The translations under genes and the position numbers were made by a program. A DNA stretch of 64,000 bases. It comes from Richelia intracellularis HH01. Lineage in GTDB: Bacteria > Cyanobacteriota > Cyanobacteriia > Cyanobacteriales > Nostocaceae. The stretch lies in the NCBI RefSeq assembly GCF_000350105.1, contig NZ_CAIY01000027.1:248001-312000 (forward strand). Direction: 5' to 3'. Positions 46,877-56,772 of the stretch are shown piece after piece (positions within the stretch are counted from its first letter, which is position 1; each line of letters begins with the position of its first letter). The notes below the pieces were generated by a model that saw nothing but the letters and a program-made list of their open reading frames with translations, made no database searches and was not told the DNA's origin.

Positions 46877-47659
46877 TTATTGTAAGCTCCTTTGTCTTAA
46901 AGCTTCATATAACATCAAGGATCCAGCGACCCCTACATTTAAAGATTCCACTCGTGGATACAAAGGAATATTTACTTGGAAATCTGCTATTGCTGACAAA
47001 TCAGGGGATAGCCCGGCACCTTCATTACCTAAAAGAATTAAACTTGGCTGTTGCCAATCCACGTCCCAGTAAATTAGGTTGGCATTGGGTAAACTTGCTA
47101 TTACTTGTATTCCTGCCTGTTGTGCCTGTTTTACAGTTTTTCTTAAATCAGCAATTACTGTCATAGGCAAATGGAACCACTGCCCAGCAGAGGCCCGTAA
47201 TACTTTGGGATTATCTAAATCTACGCTATCCTTACTTACCCATAATCCTGCAGCACCCGCAGCCACAGACGTACGAATTATAGTCCCTAAATTACCGGGG
47301 TCTTGAATTGCCTCTAAAGCTATAATAATCCCATTAAGGGGAATATTAATCGAATCACTTCTCCTCACAGCTGTGGCAATAATTCCATTAGGCCTTATTG
47401 TAGTTGCAATCAGGTTTAATACTTCTTGACTAACAATATCAGCGTAATTACATCGACTGCAAACATCATTCCATAAAACCTGATTATTTTTCTGCCATTG
47501 TATAGTACAACAAACATTAACCAGGGGATATCCTACGTCACAAGCTTCTTTAATTAAATGGGTCCCCTCAATTAAAAATAATCCCTGTTTATCTCTTTCT
47601 TTAGTGGAGTGTAATTTACGAATTTTTTTGACAAGATTATTTTGAGTACTAGTCAACAT
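46877..47659 (-). CDS. TrmH/SpoU family RNA 2'-O-methyltransferase
   Basis: A 260-residue SPOUT-class methylase that transfers methyl from SAM to a ribose 2'-OH of rRNA or tRNA. The trefoil-knot motifs are seen as ALEAIQDPGNLGTIIRTSVAAGAAGLWVS, LILLGNEGAGLSP and YPRVESLNVGVAGSLMLYEALRQR. The N-terminal part (TSTQNNLVKKIRKLHSTKERDKQGLFLIEGTHLIKEA) is the RNA-binding SpoU-substrate domain of the RlmB/TsnR-like group. The target nucleotide cannot be predicted. Start ATG at 47659. A tRNA-Leu gene on the same strand lies upstream. Confidence 0.9.
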   Translation of the reverse strand: MLTSTQNNLVKKIRKLHSTKERDKQGLFLIEGTHLIKEACDVGYPLVNVCCTIQWQKNNQVLWNDVCSRCNYADIVSQEVLNLIATTIRPNGIIATAVRRSDSINIPLNGIIIALEAIQDPGNLGTIIRTSVAAGAAGLWVSKDSVDLDNPKVLRASAGQWFHLPMTVIADLRKTVKQAQQAGIQVIASLPNANLIYWDVDWQQPSLILLGNEGAGLSPDLSAIADFQVNIPLYPRVESLNVGVAGSLMLYEALRQRSLQ

Positions 47660-47830
47660 AAAAACATATCTTCCTTGAAGATTGAGGACGAGACCTTAAA
47701 ATTAGCCCTGCCACTTTTAAACTCCATACACTGGTACGTACGTAGGGCGTAATAGTATCTAGAATGTAATATAAATTCATAAAAAAAGAAGCAAAACAAT
47801 TAACTTGAATTAGTCCTTAAGTATTAATAA

Positions 47831-47914
47831 TGCGGAGTCCGGGACTTGAACCCGGACATCCATAAGGAAACTAGAACCTGAATCTAGCGCGTCTACCAAT
47901 TCCGCCAACCCCGC
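47831..47914 (-). tRNA. tRNA-Leu (anticodon CAG)
   Basis: On the minus strand: acceptor GCGGGGU with ACUCCGC, D-arm GGCGGAAUUGGUAGACGC, anticodon stem CUAGA/UCUAG around loop UUCAGGU (anticodon CAG), long variable arm, T-arm CCGGGUUCAAGUCCCGG and discriminator A. It reads CUG codons. CCA is not encoded. Confidence 0.95.
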
Positions 47915-48185
47915 GTATTGCACTATATATTGCCGTATACTATTGTGTTACATGGATTGATTTGTATACTCATAACTATATTTATCAGTTTAATATTATC
48001 ACTTATTTATTTGGTGGTGTCAAAAATCTGGCAATTAGAACTCCTTTATTACCTAAAGTTTGCCAATATTTTTAACTAGAAAAGCATCTGGCTATGTAGA
48101 ATGGATTATGTAATACTATGGGAAAATTAAATCTTTAATGTAAAATCGGAATCAACTTTCAATTAAATAATATTACTTACTTTTC

Positions 48186-49583
48186 ATGGAGGGTAGGCTT
48201 ATTAATCTTCCCAGTGGCTTACCAGGTGCCAAAGTTTCAGCACTTACAGATTCCTCGGTGCTGCAAATATCAGGTGGGCATAGTTTGCATGGTCATGTGG
48301 AAATCAGTGGAGCAAAAAATTCGGCACTAGTGATTATGGCTGGGGCCTTATTATGTTCAGAAGATTGCCGTATTCGTAATGTTCCTCTCTTGGCTGATGT
48401 GGAAAAGATGGGGCAAGTATTATCGGCTTTGGGTATTAGTTTAAAGCGTCATGGTGATGTTTTAGATATCAATGCAAGTGAAATCAAAACCTCAAAAGCA
48501 CCATATGAATTAGTTACTCAGTTACGAGCTAGTTTCTTTGCAATCGGTGCAATTTTGGCAAGATTAGGTGTTGCGCAAATGCCCTTACCTGGTGGTTGTG
48601 CTATTGGTGCTCGTCCAGTAGATCTACATGTCCGAGGACTTCAAGCTATGGGAGCTGAAGTACAAATAGAGCATGGTATTTGTAATGCCTATATTCCCAA
48701 GAGCAGGCGAAGGCTTAAAGGGGCTAAAATTTATTTAGATTCCCCTAGTGTAGGAGCTACAGAAACTTTGATGATGGCGGCAACTCTAGCTGAAGGTGAA
48801 ACCATTATCGGAAATGCTGCTCGTGAGCCAGAAGTGTTTGACCTAGCTAATTTCTGTATCTCTATGGGAGCAAAAATCAAAGGTGCTGGCACTAGTACAA
48901 TTATTATTGATGGTGTTACTAAGCTGTATTCTACCGAGCATACAATTATTCCTGACCGCATTGAAGCCGGAACATTTCTAATTGCTGGAGCTATCACTCA
49001 TTCTGAATTATTACTTTCTCCCGTAGTTACGGAACATTTATTACCAGTAATTGCTAAGCTTAGAGAGATGGGTGTACATTTAATAGAAGAGCCACCCAAC
49101 TGTTTGCGAGTCTTACCAGCAAAAGCCTTGCGGGCCACGGATATTGAGACTCTACCCCATCCGGGTTTTCCTACAGATATGCAAGCACCTTTTATGTCTC
49201 TGCTCACCCTAGCAGAGGGTGATAGCTTAATTAATGAATCTGTATTTGAAAACCGTTTACGCCATGCTTCAGAGTTGAACCGGCTAGGGGCAGATATTCG
49301 TGTGAAAGGTAATACTGCTTTTGTTCGGGGAGTACCAATGTTATCCGGAGCACCAGTATTATGTACAGATTTGCGGGCAGCAGCAGCCTTGGTTTTAGCA
49401 GGGTTGGCAGCTCAAGGAAAAACAGTAATTCACGGACTACATCATCTTGATCGCGGTTACGACCAATTAGATGTAAAGCTACAAAACCTCGGAGCTAAAA
49501 TACGGCGGTTGACATCAACAGGAAGAGATCAGGAATTTATGAGTAACGTTAATACTACCCCAGCAAAGATTACCAGGAAATAA
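48186..49583 (+). CDS. murA: UDP-N-acetylglucosamine 1-carboxyvinyltransferase
   Basis: A 465-residue EPSP-synthase-fold enzyme that transfers enolpyruvate from PEP to UDP-GlcNAc, the first committed step of peptidoglycan synthesis. Key residues are Lys44-Asn45 ([15 protein letters not shown]), the catalytic Cys138 in [16 protein letters not shown] (the residue attacked by fosfomycin in sensitive bacteria), and [26 protein letters not shown] and [14 protein letters not shown]. Compared with the usual 420 residues, it has about 25 extra at the N-terminus and 20 at the C-terminus, as in related cyanobacteria. It is cytoplasmic. Downstream, an M48 protease gene follows at 137 bp in the same direction. 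Confidence 0.96.
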   Translation: MEGRLINLPSGLPGAKVSALTDSSVLQISGGHSLHGHVEISGAKNSALVIMAGALLCSEDCRIRNVPLLADVEKMGQVLSALGISLKRHGDVLDINASEIKTSKAPYELVTQLRASFFAIGAILARLGVAQMPLPGGCAIGARPVDLHVRGLQAMGAEVQIEHGICNAYIPKSRRRLKGAKIYLDSPSVGATETLMMAATLAEGETIIGNAAREPEVFDLANFCISMGAKIKGAGTSTIIIDGVTKLYSTEHTIIPDRIEAGTFLIAGAITHSELLLSPVVTEHLLPVIAKLREMGVHLIEEPPNCLRVLPAKALRATDIETLPHPGFPTDMQAPFMSLLTLAEGDSLINESVFENRLRHASELNRLGADIRVKGNTAFVRGVPMLSGAPVLCTDLRAAAALVLAGLAAQGKTVIHGLHHLDRGYDQLDVKLQNLGAKIRRLTSTGRDQEFMSNVNTTPAKITRK

Positions 49584-49719
49584 TCAGTAAGTAATAACTA
49601 TGGAGATGGGCAGGTTCACACTGAAGTTTCTCAAGTATTTATTTTACTAACCTAGTATAGATTTGGTTTTATGACCATCTCCTACTAATATAACTGAATG
49701 TTCCTCATAACCTCAAAAT

Positions 49720-50565
49720 ATGTCATCATCCAAAATATCTCTAATTGGTCTAAAGGCAGATGCTTTTCGTCATCCCCTGGACTTGAAAGCAACGCAAGCT
49801 CTTAAAAAAATCCCCGGGACAGATCTTATAATACGTAATTTCCTCGGTCCAGTTGTAGAACAGGTATTTCATGTGGAAAATATTTCTTCTAGTGTTCTTC
49901 TAGGAGAGAAGCAGTTGCCACAGATATATGAATTATTAGTATCTGCTTGTAAAATATTGGATATTCAAATACCCAGGTTGTATATCCGTTCTTCCCCAAC
50001 TCCCAATGCCTATACCTTTGCTATGCGAGGGAAACAACCATTTATAGTAGTACATACTGCTTTAATCGATATGCTCACGTTGGAAGAAATTCAAGCAGTA
50101 ATTGCCCATGAACTTGGACACCTCAAGTGTGACCATAGTGTTTACCTGACTCCTGTGAACTTATTGATGCTGGCTGTAACTTCAATACCAAATATTGGAG
50201 AAGTAATAGCTCAAGTAATTCAGAACCAACTTCTAGAATGGTTACGTTGTGCAGAATTTACTTGTGATCGTGCGGCATTATTGGTGTCCCAAGATCCAAG
50301 AGTGGTTATGTCCGCACTAATGAAGTTAGCTGGTGGTTCCCCGTATATTGCTCCACAACTAAATGTAGATGCTTTTATTGCACAAGCCTGTGATTATGAA
50401 GAACTTAGTAATAATAAATTAGGAGAAATGATTAAAACATTAATTAATGCACAATTAACCCATCCAGTTCCTGTAATAAGAGCAAAAGAAATAGAACTCT
50501 GGGCAAATAGTCAAGAATATCAGAGATTATTACAAAATCATAAAATGTGTTATCATAACAAGTAA
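49720..50565 (+). CDS. M48 family zinc metalloprotease (HtpX-like)
   Basis: A 281-residue metalloprotease. The zinc site is H130-E131-x2-H134 in VIAHELGHLKCDH, with the third ligand Glu179 in CAEFTCDRAAL. The layout, a conserved N-terminal half (FRHPLDLKATQALKKIPGTDLIIRNFLGP) and hydrophobic helices just after HELGH (about 143-170), fits the cyanobacterial M48 proteins related to HtpX and Ste24, which degrade damaged membrane proteins. It lacks the strong pair of N-terminal transmembrane helices of E. coli HtpX, so it may be peripheral. A tRNA-Leu follows 8 bp after the stop codon. Confidence 0.9.
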   Translation: MSSSKISLIGLKADAFRHPLDLKATQALKKIPGTDLIIRNFLGPVVEQVFHVENISSSVLLGEKQLPQIYELLVSACKILDIQIPRLYIRSSPTPNAYTFAMRGKQPFIVVHTALIDMLTLEEIQAVIAHELGHLKCDHSVYLTPVNLLMLAVTSIPNIGEVIAQVIQNQLLEWLRCAEFTCDRAALLVSQDPRVVMSALMKLAGGSPYIAPQLNVDAFIAQACDYEELSNNKLGEMIKTLINAQLTHPVPVIRAKEIELWANSQEYQRLLQNHKMCYHNK

Positions 50566-50573
50566 ATATTCAT

Positions 50574-50657
50574 GGGCGGGTGGCGAAATTGGTAGACGCA
50601 CCACACTCAAAATGTGGCGACCTTACGGTCATAGGAGTTCGATTCTCCTCCTGCCCA
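50574..50657 (+). tRNA. tRNA-Leu (anticodon CAA)
   Basis: An 84-nt type II tRNA: acceptor GGGCGGG with CCUGCCC (one G-U), D-arm GGCGAAAUUGGUAGACGC, anticodon stem CCACA/UGUGG around loop CUCAAAA (anticodon CAA), variable arm, T-arm AGGAGUUCGAUUCUCCU and discriminator A. It reads UUG codons. It begins only 8 bp after the M48 protease stop codon. Confidence 0.95.
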
Positions 50658-51552
50658 TTGACAGGTCTGTAATTGTATGATGTTAATACATATGAAACAT
50701 AATTACGTATATGTTAACTATATTATTAAGATATGAAATACAGCCCATGAGTTTAGGGCTTGGAAAATATGGTTAGAGGTTAGGGAGTTTTCATACTCTA
50801 TGATGAAAATAAACAGAACTGAGTAAATAAAGCCTTATTATAGGAGAATCCTGTTGATAGTTAAGACAGTTATTTCCAGGACCTAACAGCTGTCTAATTA
50901 TCTTTCATAACAATGCAGAAGAAAACACAGAATAAGTAACTGTATTATTATTAAATTAACAGGTTAATTTTAGTTTGAGTCGTTTGCAAGTTTCTAGCAA
51001 AGATATAGCTAGTCAAGGACAATAATCTCATCGCAGATGTGGAATGTAATTCGTAGTTTAAATTGAAGGAATACAACCCATTTTGGCTTTCAAACGAATT
51101 TTATATCACTATCAATTCAAAATATAATAGGTCTGTAGTAGGTTTTGGATTTTCACTGGAGCCCTAAATTCATTTATAATAAACTGCATCCACGATACCT
51201 TAGTTTTTTCTCAAAGAAATTATCTCTTCTACAGGCCAACCCATATATACTAACTAATTCAAACCCAAATGTTAATTCTCTTGTCCTGGGGAAAATTCAG
51301 TAATTTTGTTTTTTTGTTGGGATTGTAATATCAATACATCATTAAGTCTCTCTGTTGGAATATCATTGCACTTACAACTATGTCTTTAGATTCATGCATT
51401 TATACTATCAGGATAAACTTTTTAACTGATATAATCTCTTACCTACAGAATATATTTAGTTAAATAGGAAAAATACCATGATTCTCTCAGGTTGCCAATA
51501 TATTATAATTTTTCACTAGGCTATACACTAAAGTTATTTCCACTATTTTTTA
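50658..51552. other. Gene-free stretch before cbiD
   Basis: About 895 bp ahead of the cobalamin genes. I looked for a cobalamin riboswitch (B12 box GCCACTG-like core and GC-rich helices) and did not see one. No gene is supported. Confidence 0.45.
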
Positions 51553-52653
51553 ATGGCACGCACGGGTTATACTCTTCCAGTTTTTGCAGTTGCTGCAGCA
51601 AAAGCAGCCTTGATTCACCTACAAAAAATTATACAAAGCCCATCCTTTGTCACTTTGGATTTACTGAATGAAAATGCAGATATACCAATTGAACAAGTAG
51701 CAATTATAAATAGTGTTACAGCTTTGGCAATTACTATCAGCGATCCAGGAGACAATCTAGACTTAACCAGGAATACTCCTATATGGTCTTGGGTAAAACT
51801 TTCACCACGACAAGTTCAAAATCAAGCTCTGATCGTTGAAGGTGGTCAAGGTATTGGAAAAACTGCTGCAGGGGAACCAGCTATTTATCGCTATGCTCAT
51901 TGCTTATTTTCAACTAACTTATCACCACTGATTCCTGAAAATAAAACTGCTACTGTACGGATTATTCTTCCTGAAGGTATTCAATTAGCACAACGGACAT
52001 CTAACGAAGCCTTTGGTATTTTAGAAGGCCTATCCTTATTGGGAACAAGTGGGATTTCCCAACCATTAAGCGCTGAACATCACTTACTTGAGCTACGTAA
52101 AACATTGCAAGAAAAGGCACAAATTTATCCGCATTTGGTCTTTTGCCTTGGTAGTAATGGTTATTCTGTAGCCCAACAACTAAAAATTCCAGAAGATTTA
52201 ATTGTACAAACAGGAAACTGGTTAGGCACTTTGTTGGTAGAGGCAGCCTTAAATAAGGCAAAGTCTATTTTACTGTTGGGATATCAAGGAAAATTAATAA
52301 AATTAGCAGGTGGAATTTTTAATACATCAAGTCATCTAGCAGATGGAAAGTTAGAAATTATCGCTGCTGCGGTTGCAGAGGTAGGAGGTAATATGAATGC
52401 ATTATCTGCAGTTTTACAAAGTAAAACTGCAGATAATGCTTACAGAATCCTAGTTGAACTAGGATTAGCAAGTTCAGTATTTAGCTATCTATCACTAAAA
52501 ATTAGTGATAGATCCAAAAAATATGTAAAAAAATATACAAATATGGACTTAACTATTAGAGTTATTTTGGTTGATAGGAAAAGAGGAATTATTACTCAAA
52601 GTATTACTAATGAAGAGATTATAGAATATTTTTCGTACTCTAATATAGAATAG
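51553..52653 (+). CDS. cbiD: Cobalt-precorrin-5B C1-methyltransferase
   Basis: A 366-residue enzyme of the anaerobic (early cobalt) cobalamin route that methylates C1 of the corrin ring after loss of the acetaldehyde fragment. Family segments are ARTGYTLPVFAVAAAKAALIHL at the N-terminus, VEGGQGIGKTAAGEPAIY, EGIQLAQRTSNEAFGILEGLSLLGTSGI, LGSNGYSVAQQL and GYQGKLIKLAGGIFNTSSHLADG. It is cytoplasmic and uses SAM. It opens a loose group of corrin genes (cbiJ, cobL, cbiC, cbiL) that spreads over 6 kb on both strands. Start ATG at 51553 fits the conserved N-terminus. Confidence 0.94.
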   Translation: MARTGYTLPVFAVAAAKAALIHLQKIIQSPSFVTLDLLNENADIPIEQVAIINSVTALAITISDPGDNLDLTRNTPIWSWVKLSPRQVQNQALIVEGGQGIGKTAAGEPAIYRYAHCLFSTNLSPLIPENKTATVRIILPEGIQLAQRTSNEAFGILEGLSLLGTSGISQPLSAEHHLLELRKTLQEKAQIYPHLVFCLGSNGYSVAQQLKIPEDLIVQTGNWLGTLLVEAALNKAKSILLLGYQGKLIKLAGGIFNTSSHLADGKLEIIAAAVAEVGGNMNALSAVLQSKTADNAYRILVELGLASSVFSYLSLKISDRSKKYVKKYTNMDLTIRVILVDRKRGIITQSITNEEIIEYFSYSNIE

Positions 52654-52787
52654 ATTTATATCATGCAGAAAATTTAATGAGAAGTTTATCTTTGATTATT
52701 TAGCCTAAGATCAGCTTATCAAAGGATATTTATAGAAGTTTATCAGAGTCAATGAATTAACATTTTCCTTAGTTGAATATAGTCGCA

Positions 52788-53534
52788 ATGGCATATAGAA
52801 AATTATTAATATTAGGTGGCACTAATGAGGCTAATCAGTTAGTGAGACAAGTTGTTAACTTACCAAATTTAAAAGTAATCTTATCTTTAGCTGGTTGTAC
52901 TCATAATTATGGAAGTATACCTATTACCCTGATAAAAGGTGGTTTTGGTGGTACTGATGGGTTAATCAAATATTTACATAATGAGGCTATTGATTTTCTA
53001 ATTGATGCAACTCATCCATTCAGTATACAGATATCTTCAAATGTAGCTAATGCTGCCCAGAAGTTGGGATTATCCAGATTAATGTTAGTTAGACCTCAAT
53101 GGGAAAATATTACCAATAATTGGATTGAAGTAGATAGTTTTGAAATTGCAGCTATTAATTTAGTAAAAGAACGATCAAAGCGAGTTTTTTTGGCTATTGG
53201 TAAGCAGCAATTAGAAGTATTTTCTTGTCTACCACATATATGGTTTTTAATGCGAGTAGTTGAGGGAGTTGCAAAAGACACAGTTATACCAATGGGTAAA
53301 TTACTTGTATCGAAAGGTCCCTTTGACATGTTATCAGAAAAACAACTCTTAATCGACTATCAAATCGACACAATAGTGAGTAAAAATAGTGGTGGTAATG
53401 CCACTTATAGCAAGATTTTATCCGCTGCAAAATTAGGAATTAAAGTTATAATGATACGGCGTCCTCAAATGCCAAAAGGGGAAAAGGTTACAGATGTAGG
53501 GGGTGCAATGGCATGGTTATCCAACAAATTATGA
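52788..53534 (+). CDS. cbiJ: Precorrin-6A / cobalt-precorrin-6A reductase
   Basis: A 248-residue NADPH-dependent reductase of the CobK/CbiJ family, reducing the C18-C19 double bond of the macrocycle in cobalamin synthesis. Landmarks: LLILGGTNEANQLV at the N-terminus, GGFGGTDGL, FLIDATHPFSIQIS, RPQWEN, FLAIGKQQLE, GPFDMLSEKQLL and VSKNSGGNATYSKILSAAKLGIKVIMIRRP. A TTG at 52773 would add five residues, but ATG 52788 (MAYRKLLILGGT) gives the usual start. It lies 134 bp after cbiD in the same direction. Confidence 0.93.
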   Translation: MAYRKLLILGGTNEANQLVRQVVNLPNLKVILSLAGCTHNYGSIPITLIKGGFGGTDGLIKYLHNEAIDFLIDATHPFSIQISSNVANAAQKLGLSRLMLVRPQWENITNNWIEVDSFEIAAINLVKERSKRVFLAIGKQQLEVFSCLPHIWFLMRVVEGVAKDTVIPMGKLLVSKGPFDMLSEKQLLIDYQIDTIVSKNSGGNATYSKILSAAKLGIKVIMIRRPQMPKGEKVTDVGGAMAWLSNKL

Positions 53535-54035
53535 GCTGACAATTGAATATATAATACAGTTTAAATACTTAGATATAGCCTTTGGGAGTTTAAATATAAA
53601 CAGAGAGCATGCACAACAGATTTAATGATTGCCATAGTAAGATAAACTTACAAATAATGTTAGATATACTATTGGAATATTAAGCTTGTTAATAATGACT
53701 TTTTCGCTACTTGTAATTTAGTGCTATACATAAGAGATCCTTGATTCAGATAAGTCTGTATAGTTGCTATGAGTACATTGACAGTAAATTTCGTCTACAT
53801 GTTAAAATCTGCCTGTATATTAAAAATACATATGATTGAGTTTCTGTATTTTGACTACTAAATCTAAATATACGCTAAATTATTATTATATAATACATCT
53901 TCCTCGGGCTGAGCAAACACTTCTGTCACTGAAAGTTTATACATAGAAATCCAAGGGTGATACCAGCTTCTCCACAGCTTTATCAGGCTATAAACGAGTA
54001 TAATAATCTAATTTGAGTTAAGAATTCGGCACCCA

Positions 54036-54065
54036 ATTCCAAAACACTATGTAGTTTTGGAGTTA
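54036..54065. terminator. Hairpin between cbiJ and cobL (first)
   Basis: An 11-bp stem with one G-T pair (AATTCCAAAAC with GTTTTGGAGTT) and an 8-nt loop, in the convergent spacer. Confidence 0.5.
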
Positions 54066-54124
54066 TTTGGAAAATAGAATAGTATTGGAAATATCCTACC
54101 TATCAAACTGGAAAGACTCTACCC

Positions 54125-54168
54125 AATATCCCAACTATTAAAGCTGAGGGCTTAATAGTTGGGATATT
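54125..54168. terminator. Hairpin between cbiJ and cobL (second, 17-bp stem)
   Basis: A perfect 17-bp stem (arms 54125-54141 and 54152-54168) with a 10-nt loop, ending 39 bp beyond the cobL stop codon on that gene's strand. The arm starts AATATCCCAACTATT. Its position suits a bidirectional terminator; there is no T-run. Confidence 0.6.
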
Positions 54169-54206
54169 ATAGATACCAGAATCATCTGCACTTTTGTATA
54201 GATTCA

Positions 54207-55421
54207 TTAATTCGGCTTAACTACTACCCATTGGGTTATAGGGGCTATGGCTTTCCATCCCCAAAAATTACCTATGGGTTCTGCCTTTTGAACAGCTATT
54301 CTAGTTAAATTACCGCCCAATTGTTTATACCAATCAAATATTTTCATTTCCCCTTCTACTGTTACTACATTGGTGACTAGCTTCCCACCAGGAGGTAAGG
54401 CTTGCCAACAAGTTTCTAGTAACCCCTTATTGGTTATACCACCACCAATAAATATCACATTTGGAGTCAGTAAATTTTGTAGTGCTAGGGGTGCTTTGCC
54501 AAATATAATTCTTAATTGGGGAGTTCCTAAAGAAGAAGCATTGTCTGCTATATATTTTAATCTAGATGCATCTTGTTCAATTGCAATGGTTCGACAATGA
54601 TCGTGGGTTCGCATCCACTCAATACCAACAGAGCCACATCCCGCACCCACATCCCATAATAATTGTCCGGGTAATGGTGCTAATGCAGCCAAGGTAATAG
54701 ATCGAATTTCTTTTTTAGTGATTTGTCCATCATGGTGGTAAGCGTTATCAGGTAGACTAGACACTCGGGACAAAGCTGTAATTCCTTTGTCAGCAACACA
54801 TTCCACTGCAATGGTGTTTAAATCTGCAATTTCCGTGTGATTCCAGGAATTCGCCATACTTGTAATTATTCTTTCTTGGTTCCCACCCATGCGTTCAAGA
54901 ATGATTAACTTACTTTTACCATACCCTGATGATTGCAGAATCGCGGCAACTTGAGAGGGGGTATTTTTATCAGCACTGAGGATAAGTAATTTTGCATGAT
55001 TGTAAACATAAGCAGATAATAATTCTACTGGACGACCACACAAACTAAGGGTTTCGACTTCCTGGAATGACCAACCCACTCTGGCACAAGCCAAACTAAG
55101 AGTACCAAGTGTAGGTATAATAGTCATCTCCTCCAAAGGGATTTTCCGTCTCAGAGTAACTCCAACACCATAAAACATGGGATCACCACTGGCTAACACA
55201 CAAACTGACTGTCCCCGCATGCTCATAATAGTTGCTATGGTTTCTCCAATTGGAGAAGCCCAAACAAGTTTTGGACGAACATCAGTTTTTGGAAGCATCT
55301 CCAAGTGACGTTCTCCACCTACTAATACTTTTGCTTGGTTCACCAAAGCAATAGCAATAGGAGTTAAACTAGAGAACCCATCCTCACCAATTCCGACTAC
55401 CGAAAGCCATTTGCCCATCAA
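54207..55421 (-). CDS. cobL: Precorrin-6Y C5,15-methyltransferase (decarboxylating), CbiE-CbiT fusion
   Basis: A 404-residue bifunctional methylase of corrin synthesis. The N-terminal half (about 1-205) is a CbiE-type tetrapyrrole methylase with VVGIGEDGFSSLTPIA, LVGGERHLEMLP and VLASGDPMFYGVG. The C-terminal half (about 210-404) is a CbiT-type class I methylase with TKKEIRSITLAAL, LLWDVGAGCGSVGIEWMR and IFIGGG. Together they methylate C5 and C15 and decarboxylate ring C acetate. It uses SAM and is cytoplasmic. It is encoded opposite to the other corrin genes and converges with cbiJ. Two adjacent ATG codons open the gene; either could be used. Confidence 0.95.
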   Translation of the reverse strand: MMGKWLSVVGIGEDGFSSLTPIAIALVNQAKVLVGGERHLEMLPKTDVRPKLVWASPIGETIATIMSMRGQSVCVLASGDPMFYGVGVTLRRKIPLEEMTIIPTLGTLSLACARVGWSFQEVETLSLCGRPVELLSAYVYNHAKLLILSADKNTPSQVAAILQSSGYGKSKLIILERMGGNQERIITSMANSWNHTEIADLNTIAVECVADKGITALSRVSSLPDNAYHHDGQITKKEIRSITLAALAPLPGQLLWDVGAGCGSVGIEWMRTHDHCRTIAIEQDASRLKYIADNASSLGTPQLRIIFGKAPLALQNLLTPNVIFIGGGITNKGLLETCWQALPPGGKLVTNVVTVEGEMKIFDWYKQLGGNLTRIAVQKAEPIGNFWGWKAIAPITQWVVVKPN

Positions 55422-56055
55422 GATACCTATTTTTCAACTCTTTATCTCCTGTGCATATGCACACTTAAACCCATATTAGTGGTTAGTTGAATGGACCTCA
55501 ATCTTATCCTATTTTAAATTTACTAAAACCTACTCAACTATCAAATGAAGGGATAAAAATCAAATAATGGGATCTCTTTGCTAATAGATATAGTAAAGCC
55601 TCTTACCTAGGGATAAAAACTAAAACAAACCGTTTCTCAAACCCTATATAAATCATTCCATTTTAGGGAAATACTTGGAACCTACAAAATATTTCTAATT
55701 ACTATGTTTGCTTTCCAATTTGATAAAAGAATTCTTACTAATCAATTAGGCTGATGTAGTTTTTTTTATATTTACTTGATAATCTTTTTCAAAAGATTAT
55801 CAAGTAAATATACCATTATTTGAGCTATCGTAGAAAAACCAAAATAGTACAACACAATCCTTTACAGACAAGGATGATTTTCCCCATTTTTTGTCAGTGA
55901 GTTTGCTACATAGAAAAACTTCAACGATAGAGACCATTTCTTCTCTTGAGCATGTGTTTCAAAATGCCAAGAAAATTGTCAAGTATCATTTTTATCAATA
56001 AATCTAATTTCTGGAAGTTTTGATAATTTTCTAAAAGCCATATGTTACTTGTTTA
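55422..56055. other. Divergent spacer of cobL and cbiC with long palindrome
   Basis: About 630 bp holding the promoters of cobL and cbiC. It contains a perfect 22-bp-arm inverted repeat at 55767-55812. No cobalamin riboswitch core was recognised on either strand. Confidence 0.5.
55767..55812. repeat. Perfect inverted repeat, 22-bp arms, 2-nt loop
   Basis: Arms 55767-55788 and 55791-55812 are exact reverse complements around TC; the right arm begins AAAAGATTATCAAG. A run of eight T directly precedes and overlaps the left arm start (55760-55767), on the wrong side for a plus-strand terminator. It lies between divergent cobL and cbiC. Confidence 0.95.
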
Positions 56056-56772
56056 ATGTCTTTAGTTACGAATAACTGCCAGTCTGGTATAATTCCAACG
56101 AGGATTACACTAAACGTAAAATACGGTTACAATTCCCAAGCCAGAATGAATTATATTCATGACAGTAGTGACATATACAGGCGCTCTTTTGAAATTATTA
56201 AATCGGAGATGAATTTAGATCATTTACGACCGGATCTAGTGGTGTTGGTCATGCGTCTAATTCATGCTTGCGGTATGACAGATATTGTTGCTGATATTTC
56301 TGCTCATGAAAACTTGGTTGCAGTGGGTAGGGAAGTACTAGCAGCAGGGAAACCCATTTTATGTGACACTCAAATGGTTGCAGCAGGAATATCAAGAACA
56401 AAATTACATGCCAAGAATCCGATTATCTGCACCCTCAATGAACCAGAAGTAAAAGATATTGCTAAACAAATAGGTAATACTCGCACAGCAGCAGCTCTAA
56501 GCTTATGGATACCCTACATAGAAGGAGCTGTGGTTGCTATTGGTAATGCCCCTACAGCACTGTTTCGTCTACTAGAAATGCTGGATCAAGGAATGCCGAA
56601 ACCATCTATAATCCTTGGTTTCCCTGTGGGTTTTGTGGGTGCAGCCAACTCTAAAGCTGCTCTTGCAGCCAGCACCCACAATATTCCATTTATTACATTA
56701 CATGGTCGTCGGGGAGGAAGCGCAATTACAGTAGCAGCTATCAACGCACTTGCAAAGGGAGAAGACATATAA
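56056..56772 (+). CDS. cbiC: Precorrin-8X methylmutase
   Basis: A 238-residue (or 208 from an internal ATG) enzyme of the CobH/CbiC family, which moves the methyl group from C11 to C12 to give hydrogenobyrinic or cobyrinic acid. Typical parts are YRRSFEIIKSE, RLIHACGMTDIVADI, GKPILCDTQMVAAGI, NTRTAAALSLW, VVAIGNAPTALFRLLEM, PSIILGFPVGFVGAANSKAAL and LHGRRGGSAITVAAINAL, with the proton-donor histidine in RLIHACG. Family starts resemble MNYIHDSSDIYRRSF (ATG 56146); the extra 30 residues from 56056 look non-conserved, so the shorter form is quite possible. It abuts cbiL: its stop codon is directly followed by the next ATG. Confidence 0.93.
   Translation: MSLVTNNCQSGIIPTRITLNVKYGYNSQARMNYIHDSSDIYRRSFEIIKSEMNLDHLRPDLVVLVMRLIHACGMTDIVADISAHENLVAVGREVLAAGKPILCDTQMVAAGISRTKLHAKNPIICTLNEPEVKDIAKQIGNTRTAAALSLWIPYIEGAVVAIGNAPTALFRLLEMLDQGMPKPSIILGFPVGFVGAANSKAALAASTHNIPFITLHGRRGGSAITVAAINALAKGEDI

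Larger units (their letters stand above)
53535..54206. other. Spacer between convergent cbiJ and cobL with two hairpins
   Basis: About 670 bp without a gene. Near the cobL end there are two strong hairpins at 54036-54065 and 54125-54168, which could act as terminators for both convergent transcripts. Confidence 0.55.

Noticed and set aside
46816-47166. 116-residue plus-strand frame
   Set aside because: Lies antisense to the SpoU methylase gene and is a shadow of it.
55422-56055. Cobalamin riboswitch ahead of cbiC or cobL
   Set aside because: No B12-box-like core or GC-rich helices were seen on either strand; also not seen before cbiD.
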